Shown piece by piece: positions 10,616 to 40,639 of a stretch of 64,000 nt of DNA. The position numbers and the translations under genes are program-made. Positions within the stretch are counted from its first letter, which is position 1; each line of letters starts with the position of its first letter. Source of the DNA: Sipunculus nudus (Eukaryota > Annelida > Sipuncula > Golfingiida > Sipunculidae). The DNA lies in the NCBI GenBank assembly GCA_026874595.1, contig CM049308.1, positions 15,684,001 through 15,748,000 on the forward strand, read 5' to 3'. The notes under the pieces were generated by a model. It saw only the letters and a program-made list of their open reading frames with translations. It was not told the origin of the DNA and made no database searches.

Positions 10616-13359
10616 AGATAAAACTTAAATGATGCCCTGTTATTATGTAAGTTAATTAAAAATATTAGCAAGTGGTCCAAAGAACAAAGAGACGCATAAA
10701 TCGTATTGGTAAAAAATACATACAATGTTTGAAACCATGTTCCGTAAACATTCCATTTAGGCCCAGTATATGAAAATACTAAAATTTTGTTAAACAATTA
10801 TAACGCGGTTTTGTCTGGTCTTACTTTCAAATATGAATATTATATATTCTCTTTAAGGTAAATAATTCTGAAAGTTTCTAAAGTATTTCCGAAAGGAATA
10901 AACCCAAGGTATGTTTTCAGATATTAATCTTGCTTAGTGTGTTAAGTCAGCCCTTAAACAGAAGCGGATCCGGGGGGGGGGGGGGGGGGGGCACAATGCA
11001 CATCCAACCTGTCAGGTAAGATTCCCACATTTGCTCATTATAGCGAAAACCGCCAGCGTGGCCTGGTGGGCGTGGCCTGTGCATGTCGTTTTCACATTGA
11101 TTAGCATGTACCGAGCGTCAGCTTGTTAGATCCCCACTTTGTACATTTACCGCTCAAGGGGAGGGAGGTGCGAATGAATAAATGTTTATTTTATCCGGAA
11201 TTATTCGGGTATCAGGTGCTACAGAATATCCCAGCCTCTCTCACACATCACTGCAAATTCAGTAGTGATGTTGGTTGACACCTGACACAGTAAACGACCG
11301 TTTTGCCTGATGTCTGACAGAGGGCTGTCTCTAACAGCTGTCGTCTACGCTTATCAAGCCCTTGCTTGTATACCTGTTATTATATGAGACACACCACCCG
11401 ACATCCCACCATCCTTTGCGCATTGTCACTTCACAGTATCTGACTGTTTGATTTGTAAGTGATATCAACAACAAACCATGACCACATCAAAGACTGTCAC
11501 ACACCACAAAAGCCTCAAGAAAGTCAAAGATCACACCACCTTTGACATATATCAGAAAGTCAACTTACTATCTAATATTTGTTTTAACAGGCACGCTCTG
11601 GTAAGAAAATATTTCAATATGGAGGGGAGGGTTTTTTTTAAGGGTCAGTACTGAATTGTTCGACCCTTTCACATATTAATATCTTTCTCAAGAGCTTTGT
11701 ATTCATCATGTGTTTCCATAGAGACATAAAAAAAACAGGATATTAGTTGATGCATGGTCCCTCTCCTTTCCCCTTCCTCTCATTTAATTGCCTTTCTAAT
11801 GTCTTTCATTTCCTCTTATTCCTTCTCATTCATATTCTATTGTTTCCATTAATTACTTTTTTTCTTCTGCTTTACTTTCCTCTGCATGTTCTTATACGTT
11901 TCCTTCATTTCCCCTGGCTTTCATTCTCTTTCCTCCTCTTCTTCCTTTTCCCCTTCCTCCCATTCATTTTCCTCTCATATCTTTCATTTCCTATAGCTCT
12001 TATTCCTTTCCATTCTTATCCTGTCGTTTCCATTAATTTCCTTTCATTCCTTTCTTTTCCTCTTTCCCCCTTTCCTACAAGTAAAGATCCGATTCTATAT
12101 TTAGTTTCTTATTGCTATACCGACTTTACTTTACCGAAATTTAACTTGTATAATATGTCAAAGATGACTGTTGCGAACAGGAAATCCAACAAATAATACG
12201 ACGGCTGTATATAATAGAGGTGCTGGTTAAATTCCAATTAATCCATACATAACTTTGGCCTCCGGTGTTTATTTATCAAGATACGCGTAAAAGTGTAATA
12301 TATACATATCAACTTAGCGCCCCTTCCAGGGGGTTAGAGACAATCACTGGTATTCTTATAGACTGATCTTGAGAACGGCTTATATACTTCTTTCATTTCC
12401 TGCCTCTGGTCGTGTCATGTGACCTTTTGGCCTCAGGGATAAATGAGTATCCTACGATTTGTGGTCAGTTGTTGTCGGGATCACCCCGTCCTGACTGTCT
12501 TTGACGTGAATCGGGGCAGTAAATACCGTACGTATTCTATAACGCTTGAACATGAGAACGATTGTGTATTTAGGGTCACCTGTGGCGTACATTAAATGAC
12601 CAGCAAACAACCAGGATGTATACGGACACGCTAACCAGATACGATATATACTGTCTTGGATGTGTATACGGCCATTGGCATAGTCAGGTTCTGGTCATGT
12701 TTGTGCCCAGACTACATAAATCTGTATTAAATGAGCACTCCTTTCCGCCATCACATATATTACAAACATGTGCACGTATCGTCCAATTAGCGTATTAAAG
12801 GCCAGACTCTGGATTCCAGGCAACTGTCCACTAAGGCGTATATAAATGTTTTTTTTTAACGACAGCGCAGACTCGCCCTTGCATAGAAAAACGATCGTGT
12901 ATTTTAAATTGTCTATTCTGGCGATTTGTTTTGTAGACCATATTAATTTTTCAGCCCATCACTTAAAACAGACCTTTGAATTCACCATGAATTTTATGTT
13001 TTAGAAAGATCAATTTAACAGTGTATTATGACGTTATGTATGTATTAAAACTTTTGAACTAAATATATATAAGTAAGTAGTAAAATTAAAAAACTTTATG
13101 TATCATACCTTGATATTTCTCTCAGCATGCTAATCTGGAAATAGCATATTTGCGCAAATTTTCAGACCAGCCAAGGGCACAACTCCAAAATACATAATTG
13201 GTTGGCGATTCATGTGGAAATTAAATTCATACAAATGCAGAAATAAAATTAATTGATCTTCAAAGTTTTTATATATGTTCTTGAAATTAGGTAAGTTTTT
13301 TTATCTTTAATATACCCGTCAAATTTTGGAGGCTGGTGGCTCACCCACGTTTTCTAACT
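10616..13359. other. Gene-free stretch
   Basis: Contains a G20 run (10972-10991) and a pyrimidine-rich tract (about 11755-12075). No exon or repeat with clear boundaries was found elsewhere in it. Confidence 0.5.
11755..12075 (+). repeat. Polypyrimidine low-complexity tract
   Basis: About 320 bases made almost only of C and T (TTCCTTTCATTTCCTCTT-like). The open frame through it is Phe/Leu/Ser only and is not a gene. Confidence 0.85.
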
Positions 13360-15361
13360 ATATATATGTTGAAGCCTGTCTGCGGATCTGGCCCATGTGC
13401 CGATGGGCTTGGCCCATATGAGGATCCGTTATTGGGCTGCCCATCTGCAGATGGGCAGTCCAATAACGGATTTGATATACCATGCACTTTCTGGCCCGTC
13501 TGCAGATGGGCTTGGCCCAATAACCTATTTTAGTTTTTATTAGTTTTATGTTATTTTTTTATTATCTTGATGACATTTGTACTCAGACAAACATTTCTCA
13601 GAACTTAAATGGATTTGCCTGCTCTTGGGGTGTCCAACACATTTGTTTTTTCCCTCTAAAGCCTAACTCAGAGAAGAGGTCAGCAAGTATTTAGGGGTAG
13701 TCCCTGTTGATAGTCTGTTTTACGTCGCCAAGAACATCCACGAGAAGGAGGTGGACCATGCAGGATATCGAAAGACCTTTGTCAATGTTAGTGCTTCATT
13801 TATCATATAAGGTGTATCCGTTGGTGAATTGGTCATACCTAAATGCATTTACCCTTAAGTGTCATTATAGTATTAGTGACAACTAAATTAACTAGAAAGC
13901 ACTCACAGAGCACATGCCTCCGCCAGCGCCTGTGTACGTACCAATGAAAGTACACTCGGTTATATGACATGAAATTGTATATGGCCTTTTAGACAAAAAA
14001 GGTACAACCCTATCAAAATAGTGTGCCATTTAAACCACCGTATTATCATAATTTATTCAATTTATATAAAAGAGAATTATTTTACATATATGTTTATTTA
14101 TCCTAATCCAAACATGGTCTATAAATAAGTTTGGAATAGTTCCTAGTAAGCTGAGATAATATTTTATTCGATAACAGTATCCCACACAGGCCGAAATTAT
14201 TAATATGCAAGTATTAACTACGAATTTTGGTAGTTTTATCGTAAAAAATTATCTCTTCATTATTATCTTCTGAGTATAAAGTATAATTATATTTATCCAA
14301 AATGGTTTATAAGGAGTCTTGTCACAATTTAAATTTTATATTTATATTTATATTTTATATATTAAAACATATTTATATATTAAACATCGTGATGATTGCT
14401 TGTTTCGGAGATCTATTTATTTATCAGTTGTATCTAATAAATTGTTATATATTAAAAAATAAAAATAAACTTTACTATGTTACTGTGAAAGATATGTAAA
14501 ACATAACCCTATCGTTTTGTTTAAATTTATTTTGTGGCGTTTTTGCCCTGGCCTTTGCAAAGACACTACTCTCCGGCAATGACCCATGCAGCCAAAACAA
14601 CATTTAACTTGGCATCATCCCTGTGATAACCTGAAAAAAAGAGTAATGTCCGACTTCCCTGCTGCTCTCATCATCAGGACGCCAACAATTCTGTACGAAT
14701 GCTGAGTATAGAGAGTTTATCAATAAGACACTTCTCCAAAAGAAACTGTATCAAGATGTGTTATTGTGGTGAACGTGCACGATTGTGATTGACTCTGAGA
14801 TCAAATGACTCACGAGAGAGTGTTTGATATACATATATTACACTATTATATTGTCAAAATGTATGTGGTAACCTTGAAATATATGTGGATATTAAAAATG
14901 AATATGAGAAACTGATTTGTACCACATATAATTTCTCTTTAGTAAATTGTATGTACCGTGGAAGTCACATCTATGTGGTAATGTAAATGAGATTTTTTCG
15001 CAACAGCTGTAATTACTCTTTGGTAAAAAGTGAACCTCATAAAACTCTGTGTAATTTTGATGATAAAATTATTGATGTAAGGCTGTGATTGTGATTTATG
15101 TTTCAATTAACACATTAAGTTCTGAGAAATGTTTTTCTGATTACAAAAGTCATCAAGATAATAAAAAATTAACGTATTACTAACAAAAACTAAAATCGGT
15201 TATTGGGCCAAGCCCATCTGCAGATGGGCCAGAAAGTGCATGGTATCGAATCAGTTATTGGGCTGCCCATCTGCAGATGGGCAGCCCAATAATGGATCCT
15301 CATTTGGGCCAAGCCCATCTGCAGATGGGCCTGATCCGCAAACGGGCTCCAACATATATAC
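13360..15361. mobile_element. TIR element with palindromic subterminal repeats and an enclosed exon-like stretch
   Basis: The arms 13360-13608 and 15115-15361 are about 248-bp inverted repeats (for example ATGTTGAAGCCTGTCTGCGG against the reverse of the right arm, and CTCAGAACTTAA against TTAAGTTCTGAG). Each arm holds about three copies of the palindrome CCCATCTGCAGATGGG. No transposase is visible in the 1.5-kb core. No convincing target duplication was found. The superfamily is unknown. Confidence 0.75.
13672..13786 (+). pseudogene. Exon-like fragment captured inside the TIR element
   Basis: A pyrimidine tract and ctcag acceptor are followed by 38 codons, EEVSKYLGVVPVDSLFYVAK then NIHEKEVDHAGYRKTFVN, ending at a possible donor (gttagt). 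The composition is protein-like and unlike its AT-rich surroundings. I do not recognise the protein. It could be a captured host exon, a transposase remnant or a real exon of an unseen gene. Confidence 0.4.
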
Positions 15362-15411
15362 GCATGCATTGTCTGTAACATTTAGGTCATCGCAGTAGCA
15401 TATATGAATTT

Positions 15412-15420
15412 ATATATATA

Positions 15421-15459
<39 letters not shown>

Positions 15460-15494
15460 TGTATATGTATGTGTGTGTGTAAAGCAAGAGTAAC

Positions 15495-15535
<41 letters not shown>
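15412..15535. repeat. AT microsatellites
   Basis: Two TA/GTGT-type runs (15412-15452 and 15500-15532), just right of the TIR element. Confidence 0.9.
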
Positions 15536-15537
<2 letters not shown>

Positions 15538-16448
15538 TTTTTTTCCTTACGGAGTTAACCGCCTCAGTTCAAAAACATACTTGACTAATTTTAACCTGTA
15601 AACACATCTGCAGAAATCCATTTCGATTTAGGACTATACGTGACAGTGCAGTGGTGCGCTTCCTGTTATTAATATCTCGGTGTCACACATATTGGCCCGG
15701 TACGTCTGTGGGTTCTTGGTGTGTTAACATTCCCATTGCATGCAGAAACATACCACCGAAGACCCCCCGAACCTGCACACATCTGTGAGTGATACACGGT
15801 TGTGGGGTACAGTCTTCCCATTTTGCACACAGACAGCATGCATGAAAAAATCTCACCGCTCCTCGGCTTAGATATACGAATTCATTATCTCCTGGCTTTG
15901 AGTCCAATGCTCGTTACCCCGAAGCCGGTAGGGGCCACTTGTTTTATATCGTTTTCCCTATAGCAACTATATTTTCCTTCCAGAATCATTAGGAAATACA
16001 CGATATATGCAGCTTCCCAGGGGGCATTAGATTTGTGACGGTATTTGGAATTTCATGGGTCGCTGAGAATCGTCACTTGCCTTTGAACACGCTTTCCCAT
16101 TAACACGCCATTACACATAAATATTTCTATACATTATTGTGTACTACCAATGTTATTACTGTTTACCTTTTAACATGATGAGAGACATTTATTGGCATGA
16201 TTAACCTGTGGTAGGACTACGCATTTTCTCGGTGTCACCGAGGGCGAGCATTATCGGTCGTTTGATTGTGGACATTTTGTGAATGGCGCACAGAGGTCCA
16301 AGGTTATTATAACTATTAGTTGAGTGCGTGTGCTGTGCAGCGGGTGCATATTTGCATAAAAATGTGCGAATTTTGAGTTCTTTTTTTATAAACCGATCAA
16401 GCAAGCGTGCGTGAAAAGACGTCTAAAATCAAATTATCATCATATATT

Positions 16449-16493
<45 letters not shown>

Positions 16494-18289
16494 TACGATT
16501 TGTAAGTTATACGTTTCGGAGTTCCGTGAATTAAACGCGTCCTAAATTGTCTATCACATGTATGCTTCATTTTACTGATATATGCTAATATTCCATTGTC
16601 TTTATAATATATAGTTATATATGAAGTTATTGTGTCTTTCTATTTCTGACAGCCGGACTATTTCTGGGAGTTACGAGGAATAATACGATACGTTGACAGT
16701 AGCAACGAGTGTTTGGGAACGGCGGGAAAAGTAGTAAACGCGTCAAGGCAGGAAGAAAAGTTGTCTGTGGCTGCAATTAAGAGTTTGTGTTATAATGAAG
16801 TTTATCGTATAAAATATATAAATATACATAAAATTTGCTAATTTCCAAGAATTTTACTATAGCTGTTCCTTGCAAACTGGCTTCAGGAACGAAGTCTGCG
16901 TGACGTGTTAGGAGCTCTATATATATAGGTTACGCGTCCTCTTTTTTTTTTTCTTATCTGAATCATTGTTTCAGAGACCAGTGAAAGCACGGCAACACGT
17001 ATACAGCTAATAAATGCATAACGCTTCTGATAAAACTTGAAGACGATTTTTAGATGGGAAAAGATATAATCAATATAAAATATATCGACATAAAAAAAGA
17101 TGAAAAAAGTATAAAGAAAAGAACACTATTGAAAAGTAGAATATGGCAGTAAATACTTAACCTGTTGTTAGCACATATAATTAATTGTACTTTCACTCAA
17201 TGGGAGTGCAACTACCAAATAAAGAGTTCCAGAGTCTATTGTCTCATAGTTTAATACATGAATCACTCCACTTAATATCCGTGATTCTCCTTTTAATCAA
17301 GAGAATGACAATTTTGCATGGCATAAACAGTGTTTAAATCCCAATAGTAGGTACATTTTCTAATTATATGTACAATCCCTTCTTCGTGCTTCGTTAGTTT
17401 TTGGGTTATACAAACATGGCCGTCAGGTTTTGGCGGGTTGGTTCTGGATGAACGCAAGCGTGCACGCGGTAACATGCCATGTATCAAACGCGAAATCGGG
17501 AGTTCGGGGTCCGAGTGAACAGAATAAATGGCCCGCTGCAGTGATTTATGTTCTAATGCGCAAATAATTCCTAAAACATACCAGTACATAACAGTCCAAT
17601 AAAAACCCAGTGAACGGTGACTGGGTCGAGACGTGGCTTTCACTCACAGGTATAATTTAGCAGTAACGACGGACTATTCAACTGAACAAAATTGCCCGTG
17701 GCGGATTCGGGTACCACTCTTTTCCTTCATACGGCCATGAACTAGGTCACCTGTCGAACGACAGCTCCTAACGAACATCAGAACAGCACGCAGATTTGCA
17801 ATCTAAATGAGAAATCACGCAGGCTTCCTACTTTCCAGATCAAACAGATTTCTAAAAACCTCTGCTAATAACCAATATTATTTTGCTTTGAATTGCAATT
17901 CTTGTTCTTTATATAGGCTTTGAGTCGCACACGGATTCCTTAAGAGATATACAACGTAATATTTATGATAATGTGCATTTATTGTTCACATACATGCTCA
18001 TATTCATCATTCTTCCTGTCTGTTTTGTTGGACATTAATGTTTTGCTGGAGCAAAAAAATATATATTTAGAAAGACTTCGCTGTCGTATGTCCCGTATCA
18101 GTAAAACCTGGCAAGACACCTTTATCCCAAGACGGTGCAATTTTTTTCTTTATCAAATTACATTTTCCATTATATCCAAACGCCAACACTCCTGATGCAC
18201 GCAAACTCTGAATATCCTAATACAGAGGCGAACTATGGTGAAAACAGGCCCTGAATATCTGTAAGAGAGCAAATGGCCATATTCAATAT
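15536..18289. other. Gene-free or unassigned stretch
   Basis: Contains the inverted relative of the 7.2-kb repeat (about 15600-15815), an AT run (16456-16491), an open exon-like stretch (about 16655-16830) and a 116-codon minus-strand frame (17293-17643) in GC-richer DNA with no known motif. No gene is supported. Confidence 0.45.
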
Positions 18290-18835
18290 CACCATTGATT
18301 CTCCGGCATTATAGAATTTTTTTATATACCGTTGCCTTACTAGCATCCAGAATGCCCCGCCGGTGTCAAGATTTTGTTTACATATAATTATACCATATCG
18401 GCCAACCACTATCAACCAAAAAATCAATATTCTATTTACACCATCAGCCCACCGAGATCAAGATTTTATTTATAGTAATTAAAATATCATCGGTCAACCG
18501 GTATCAACAGGTTATTTATAACAACGGCCCAAAGGTATCAACATTCTATATACACCATCGGCCCATCGGTATCAAAATTATGTTCATATTATCGGCTCAT
18601 CGATATCAACATTCTATTAACACCATCGGCCCATCGATATCAACATTTTGCTTAAGCCATCGGCCCCTCAGTTTCATAAATTCATTTATACCATCGATCC
18701 AAAGGTATAATTTGTATCAAGATTTTTTTTATAACATTGGCATTAGGGTTCTGTCTATAACATCGCCCCACCAGTATCAACAGTTTTTTTTATACCATCA
18801 GCCAACCGGTATCAAGATTTTTGTTTCTACAATTT
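18290..18835. repeat. Imperfect minisatellite, about 40-bp unit
   Basis: Repeated units of the form 'accatcggcccatcggtatcaacattctattta' occur about a dozen times with substitutions and small indels. The array is 55 bp left of the proposed 3' UTR end. Confidence 0.85.
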
Positions 18836-18889
18836 ACAGAAATAAAATTATGAACAACATAAAATAAGAAGGGAGGGGTAAACAACATA

Positions 18890-19499
18890 CTGAAATCACA
18901 GTTTATTTATAGTAATATACATTTCTTTATTATGATGAGACAGACAATCAGACTTTGAAAGTTTTTTTCAAAGTCAAGAAGTAAGGCATGGTCATGAGAC
19001 AACTGGACTGATGGCGGAGTAGCTCATGCTCCAGAGACCCCTCTCGGGAGAAATGAGTATTAAACAATAAATCAAAATGTATCTTGGTACTAATTTATGC
19101 TAATCTCTTCTCAATAACATGGACATGTATAACTAAATCAATACATGATATTGCAAAAATCTAATAATATCTTTTTTATCACAGTCATGCTAATAAACAG
19201 TTTACATTCTACAGACAAAAATATATTCACATTCTAAGTCAATATGTAACAAGAAAGTGAATGTCAGACTGCTGTGACAATTCTCATATAAAACTTTGGA
19301 ATCATGACAAAATATGGTATATAGAACCTAATATATATTAAATGTGTAAAGTACACATATGATACAAATTAATTATTAACCAGTTTTGTGTACAGTCATA
19401 TATTAAAGATATAAATAGCCAGGTAGTGATTATGACTGGCACCTGTCACCATTCTTTGAGTCCCAGAACCATTTCTATGATTTTGTAGATGAACACTAG

Positions 19500-19541
<42 letters not shown>

Positions 19542-20542
19542 GTAGTTTAAAAGTAGGTTTACAATGATTCCAACAATTGTTATGCTATATCTTTACTGAG
19601 TACATTTGACCAGGGCATTAAAATGTCCTGACAGTGCATAAAATAGTCAATGTGCATTAAATGTATCTCTTTTGGTATATTCATAACTACATTTCTTCTT
19701 ACCTTTACCATTTATCAAAGGTAACAGAGTAAAAGCCAATGGCTAGATCAGTCATTAAAGCATTTATATTGCTACATTATATATCATATCACATTCTAAT
19801 ACACAACACAGTCCAAAAGTGTAAAAAATAGAGTTATCAGAATGACAGATTATGATTTATTCAAGAGGTTACCTATAAGAGGAATAATCAAACAGAAGTA
19901 CATGTACAGGGTTATGCAAGAGTATCTGTTGAAATATCTATCAGGTAACAGGTATTGCATTTAAAATAAAACAGGGACTTACACAATCAAACAATCATAT
20001 GATGCTAGAAAGAAAATAATAATGAAAGAAAAGGTACATATAAGTATCATGCTTCACTAGCTGCCTGGTATTAACAGTTCTATTTAGGTATATCATTTCT
20101 ATCACAGTCTTGAGTAACAATCAATATAAACAGCCAATTTAAAAAAAAAATGTTGATACCTCCAGAAAACATTTTCCTTTCTCTCTTGAGTATATATATT
20201 AATTGCTAACAAAGTGATCTCCAGGAAGTACAATTTATGAGAACACTAATTTAAATCAGTCTAATATGCTAGTAAACATTATTTGACTTGTGCTCACGTT
20301 TTTTTTCATGAAATGAGTATAGCAAATGAAATATAACATAGGTAAAAGACTGAAAGGAGGGGTATCATTAAGAGATAAGATTAAAATATTAATCCTTACA
20401 AGACAAAACAAAAAAAACAGCACTTTTCATAAAATACTGAAAGGGAGAGTATCCATTAGATAACAGGACATTTACATAAAATACTGAAAGGGAAAGTTGA
20501 TGAAAAGAGTTCAGTAGTAATGAACTGGAACACGTTCAGTCC
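18890..20542 (-). other. Probable 3' UTR of the LOXHD1-like gene
   Basis: There are 1.65 kb of AT-rich DNA without coding character after the stop. Candidate AATAAA signals on the minus strand occur at about 19855 and at 18902-18907, and an AT microsatellite lies at 19501-19538. The true poly(A) site cannot be fixed from sequence alone. Confidence 0.35.
19501..19538. repeat. (AT)n microsatellite
   Basis: AT dinucleotides inside the proposed 3' UTR of the LOXHD1-like gene. Confidence 0.9.
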
Positions 20543-37575
<17,033 letters not shown>

Positions 37576-38783
37576 GGTGTCCTGAAGAATAAATTATCAA
37601 TTCACATATCATTCTTATGTGTAAAATATACAGTTTTTATAAATACAATTATGAATTATATCATTTTAGAAAATTTCTTTGTAGCTATGCTCATAGACCT
37701 ATGAAAGCAAATAAAACACATTATTTCAGCCAGTATCATCATAAATTTTACAAACCTCAGTACAACTGCTGAACCACTTAGGATTGATTGTGTTGCTGCG
37801 TGTTTATACTACAGATGTTGTTTCAATTCAGATGAAGAAGTAATGGTATTGCTAAAATTTATTGAAAAAATATAGCCAAGAGAGTCTGGATACAACCACA
37901 GAACTTACAATAAAACTGAAGAAGTACATCACACATAATACACAATATCACATGATATACAAGGAATAAACTACTCCATCACAATATAAGAATATCATAG
38001 TTTTATCTTTCACCTCATGATCCCCTACCCCCACCCCCCATATACACAAAAACACATACTGTACTGCTTTTTAAAATATTCAGACTTTTTTGGAGGCAAA
38101 TAATTAAATGGTATTTCAAAGGTAAAAAAGATTATTGTATAATGAGATGGAATATGTAAAGAAAGTTTTCATTTCAATTAGTTTTGACTTATTTTTATAA
38201 GTTGTATCTTTTATAGAAAAAAACAGAAGCTGAAGGCTGCATTTATTCATTATATTCAAACTTAAATATCCTATAATATAAAGGATAAATTTGTCAAGGG
38301 GACACTGTAAACAGTGGAATCACCTGACAAGGATTTATGTTCTTCTTACCAAATGTGTCTGTGAACAATCAAAGTTTATTAGGCTCACACACAGGAAATG
38401 GGCCAAGGGCATCAAGTATGCAGGTCAAATACATGGGCAATGTTAGTCCTTTGGGGACTAGGTTTCTTGAAGCCATGTGAAAAGACAAATCCACTTTAAT
38501 ACAAAATTTCAGTTTAAAAAATACCAGCTATATAATTGTGATTGCATTTTGCAAAGTAATATTAGATTCATAAAAGACAATAAAATATTAGAAGCGAGTA
38601 TAGAATCTGGTCTGCATGGGAGGATGTCAAAATTAAATAAAGTTTCAGGGAGTTATCCCATATTAATTATTTGTTATTTTCTATGTTCTGTGACATCTGT
38701 TGTTTCTGCAGTTTGCAATCTGGGATATGAGAGATATATGTGAATTATTAGTACATTGAGAATAACATGCAAAGATGAGATAA

Positions 38784-38853
38784 CAGAACCGGATTTGAAC
38801 CACCTTTCACACATACAGATGCCTTCTGCGTAAACAACTGTGCCATGAAGGCA
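38784..38853 (-). repeat. tRNA-derived SINE-like sequence
   Basis: On the minus strand, TGGCACAGTTGTTTACGCAG (A-box-like) is followed by GGTTCAAATCC (B-box). The outer ends do not pair as an acceptor stem, so it is a tRNA-derived repeat rather than a functional tRNA. Confidence 0.5.
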
Positions 38854-39964
38854 AGTTGCAAGAGAAAGGAAAGCCTGAATATTTAAGTATATTCAAACTT
38901 TTGTGACTTAATAACTATGACATTTTCTATGAGAGGTCACTGTGCTACAGGGATGGATTCTTCCATGTGAATAATGGTACATAAAATATGTCTCAAATGG
39001 GGGCTGCCAACCCCCCCCCCCCCCCCCAACCCCCTAGCATTGGGGGAAGGTCAACAATGAGAATGTAAAGCAAAATAAAATGCAGATTGCATAGTGAAAC
39101 ACAACAATAGGATTTAATAAAATGGGGCTGCGGCCCCCACACCACCCCTAAATCCATCCATTTTGGATTGTGTATAATGTCAGCATAGTTTATGCACAAT
39201 GGAACACAATACAGCAAGACATAAACAGTGATGGATACTTTGGATAAGATTGAGACGACAACAAACAGCAAGTATATGAAGTCCAGTTGCACATGTTCCA
39301 GAGAGATCGTGAATATACTTGTTTATTTATTGAATAGAGCTTTACATGACTAGTTTAACATGATAAAGACTATTTCAACCATTTCAGACTCACGCTGGCC
39401 AGACTGAAATGTAGGCTGGATTCTATTCTCACACCAAATATTATAATTATGTACATTTAATAATATATTTACAAAATACTTGGTTTGAAAAAAAAAACAG
39501 AAAAAAGCAAACACAGGTGACAGAATGAGGGAGGTAACAAGGGTGGATCCAGAATTTTGTAAAAGGAGGAGGCCAACTCAGGAAGACTAATGAGTAAACC
39601 TTGAAAAGTTCCAAAGATCCTGAAAAAAAGGGGGGGCACAACTATAGAAACCAGGCTTCAGCCTACCGCTGGTCCATGGGTGTCGCATAATAAATTGTTT
39701 CCTGGAAAAGGCCGATACATATTATTTTCCTCAGAATTCCCGTATTAATTTAATTTTGCTCATAACTGCAGCTTATTATATTAGAGGAGGAGGGGTCCAG
39801 GGAACCTGGGTTCCCCGTCTGAACGGGGGTGTGGGGGCGGAGCCCCGACCTAAAGCTTAATTTTCCTGTTAAAATAGTAAATGGTTTCCCATTTTCGCGA
39901 TAGATGCCTCTTCAATCGCAGATATAAATGAACAAAACTTGCTCCTGCTGGTATCTCGTATTCA

Positions 39965-40035
39965 CGGCTCACTTAGTAGTGTGTAGGGCTCCTAGTCTAG
40001 AGATCGTAGGTTCGATTCCCGATTTAGGCGACTTC
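39965..40035 (+). repeat. tRNA-derived SINE-like sequence
   Basis: A perfect B-box GGTTCGATTCC at 40009-40019 is preceded by a degenerate A-box (CTCACTTAGTAGTG). There is no clean cloverleaf acceptor stem, so it is called a SINE head. Confidence 0.5.
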
Positions 40036-40639
40036 TGATGCATAGTAGTTGTTTATGTTAGAAAAGTTGAGTGTAGGGACATCTACAGGGAAAAGTAGGA
40101 GTTAAAATAGGGAATGAGATGAGACAATTTTATTTATATGTTCCTAAATAGAAGCGAAGCCTGCGTTCTATAGTGGCTCTAAAGGGGGGTCCAGGCCAGA
40201 AAAACACAAAGGTTAAGATGCTGAAAAGGTCTGCCCCCCCCCCCCCCGGGGATCTGCTATTGGGTTATATGACAGGTATGACAAACGGTGCTCTGTTTCA
40301 TAAAATGGTAAAGTGCAGTATAGGTGACCTTTTGCAAACTGCCATTACTCACACTTAATTTTCCTTTAAATTAAGTTTAATGTTGTCTTATTATATGTGA
40401 ATCATCTGTAAATGTGTGCACTTTGATGGTATCATCAAGTAAGCCCCATGTGGGAGCAAGAACAAGTGACCCATGGGTCATGACGCTCAGCTGACTGGGA
40501 AGAGATTCACAAAAGGAAATTTTATCATCAGAATGGTAGTATATACTCATTCAACTGAAGCATTAAACAGATTAACCAACAGGCCAAGATTAAGTCTGTA
40601 TTTATATATCTATAAATAGAAAAAAAATGTGTAAACTTT

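Larger units (their letters stand above)
37576..40445. other. Intergenic region with SINE-like pieces and C runs
   Basis: Upstream side of the LOXHD1-like gene; a 5' untranslated exon may lie here but cannot be fixed. It holds two tRNA-like sequences, C17 (39011-39027) and C14 (40234-40247) runs, and a repeat with 'cccgtctgaacgggggtgtgggggcggagcc' at about 39785-39850. Confidence 0.5.

Noticed and set aside
11747-12196. 149-codon plus-strand frame rich in Phe, Leu and Ser
   Set aside because: It is a translation of a polypyrimidine tract, not a membrane protein.
17293-17643. 116-codon minus-strand frame in GC-richer DNA
   Set aside because: No motif, no splice partners and no promoter logic. 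Kept as unassigned and not called a gene.
39965-40035. Functional tRNA gene
   Set aside because: The B-box is perfect, but the A-box is degenerate and the acceptor stem does not pair, so it is called SINE-like.
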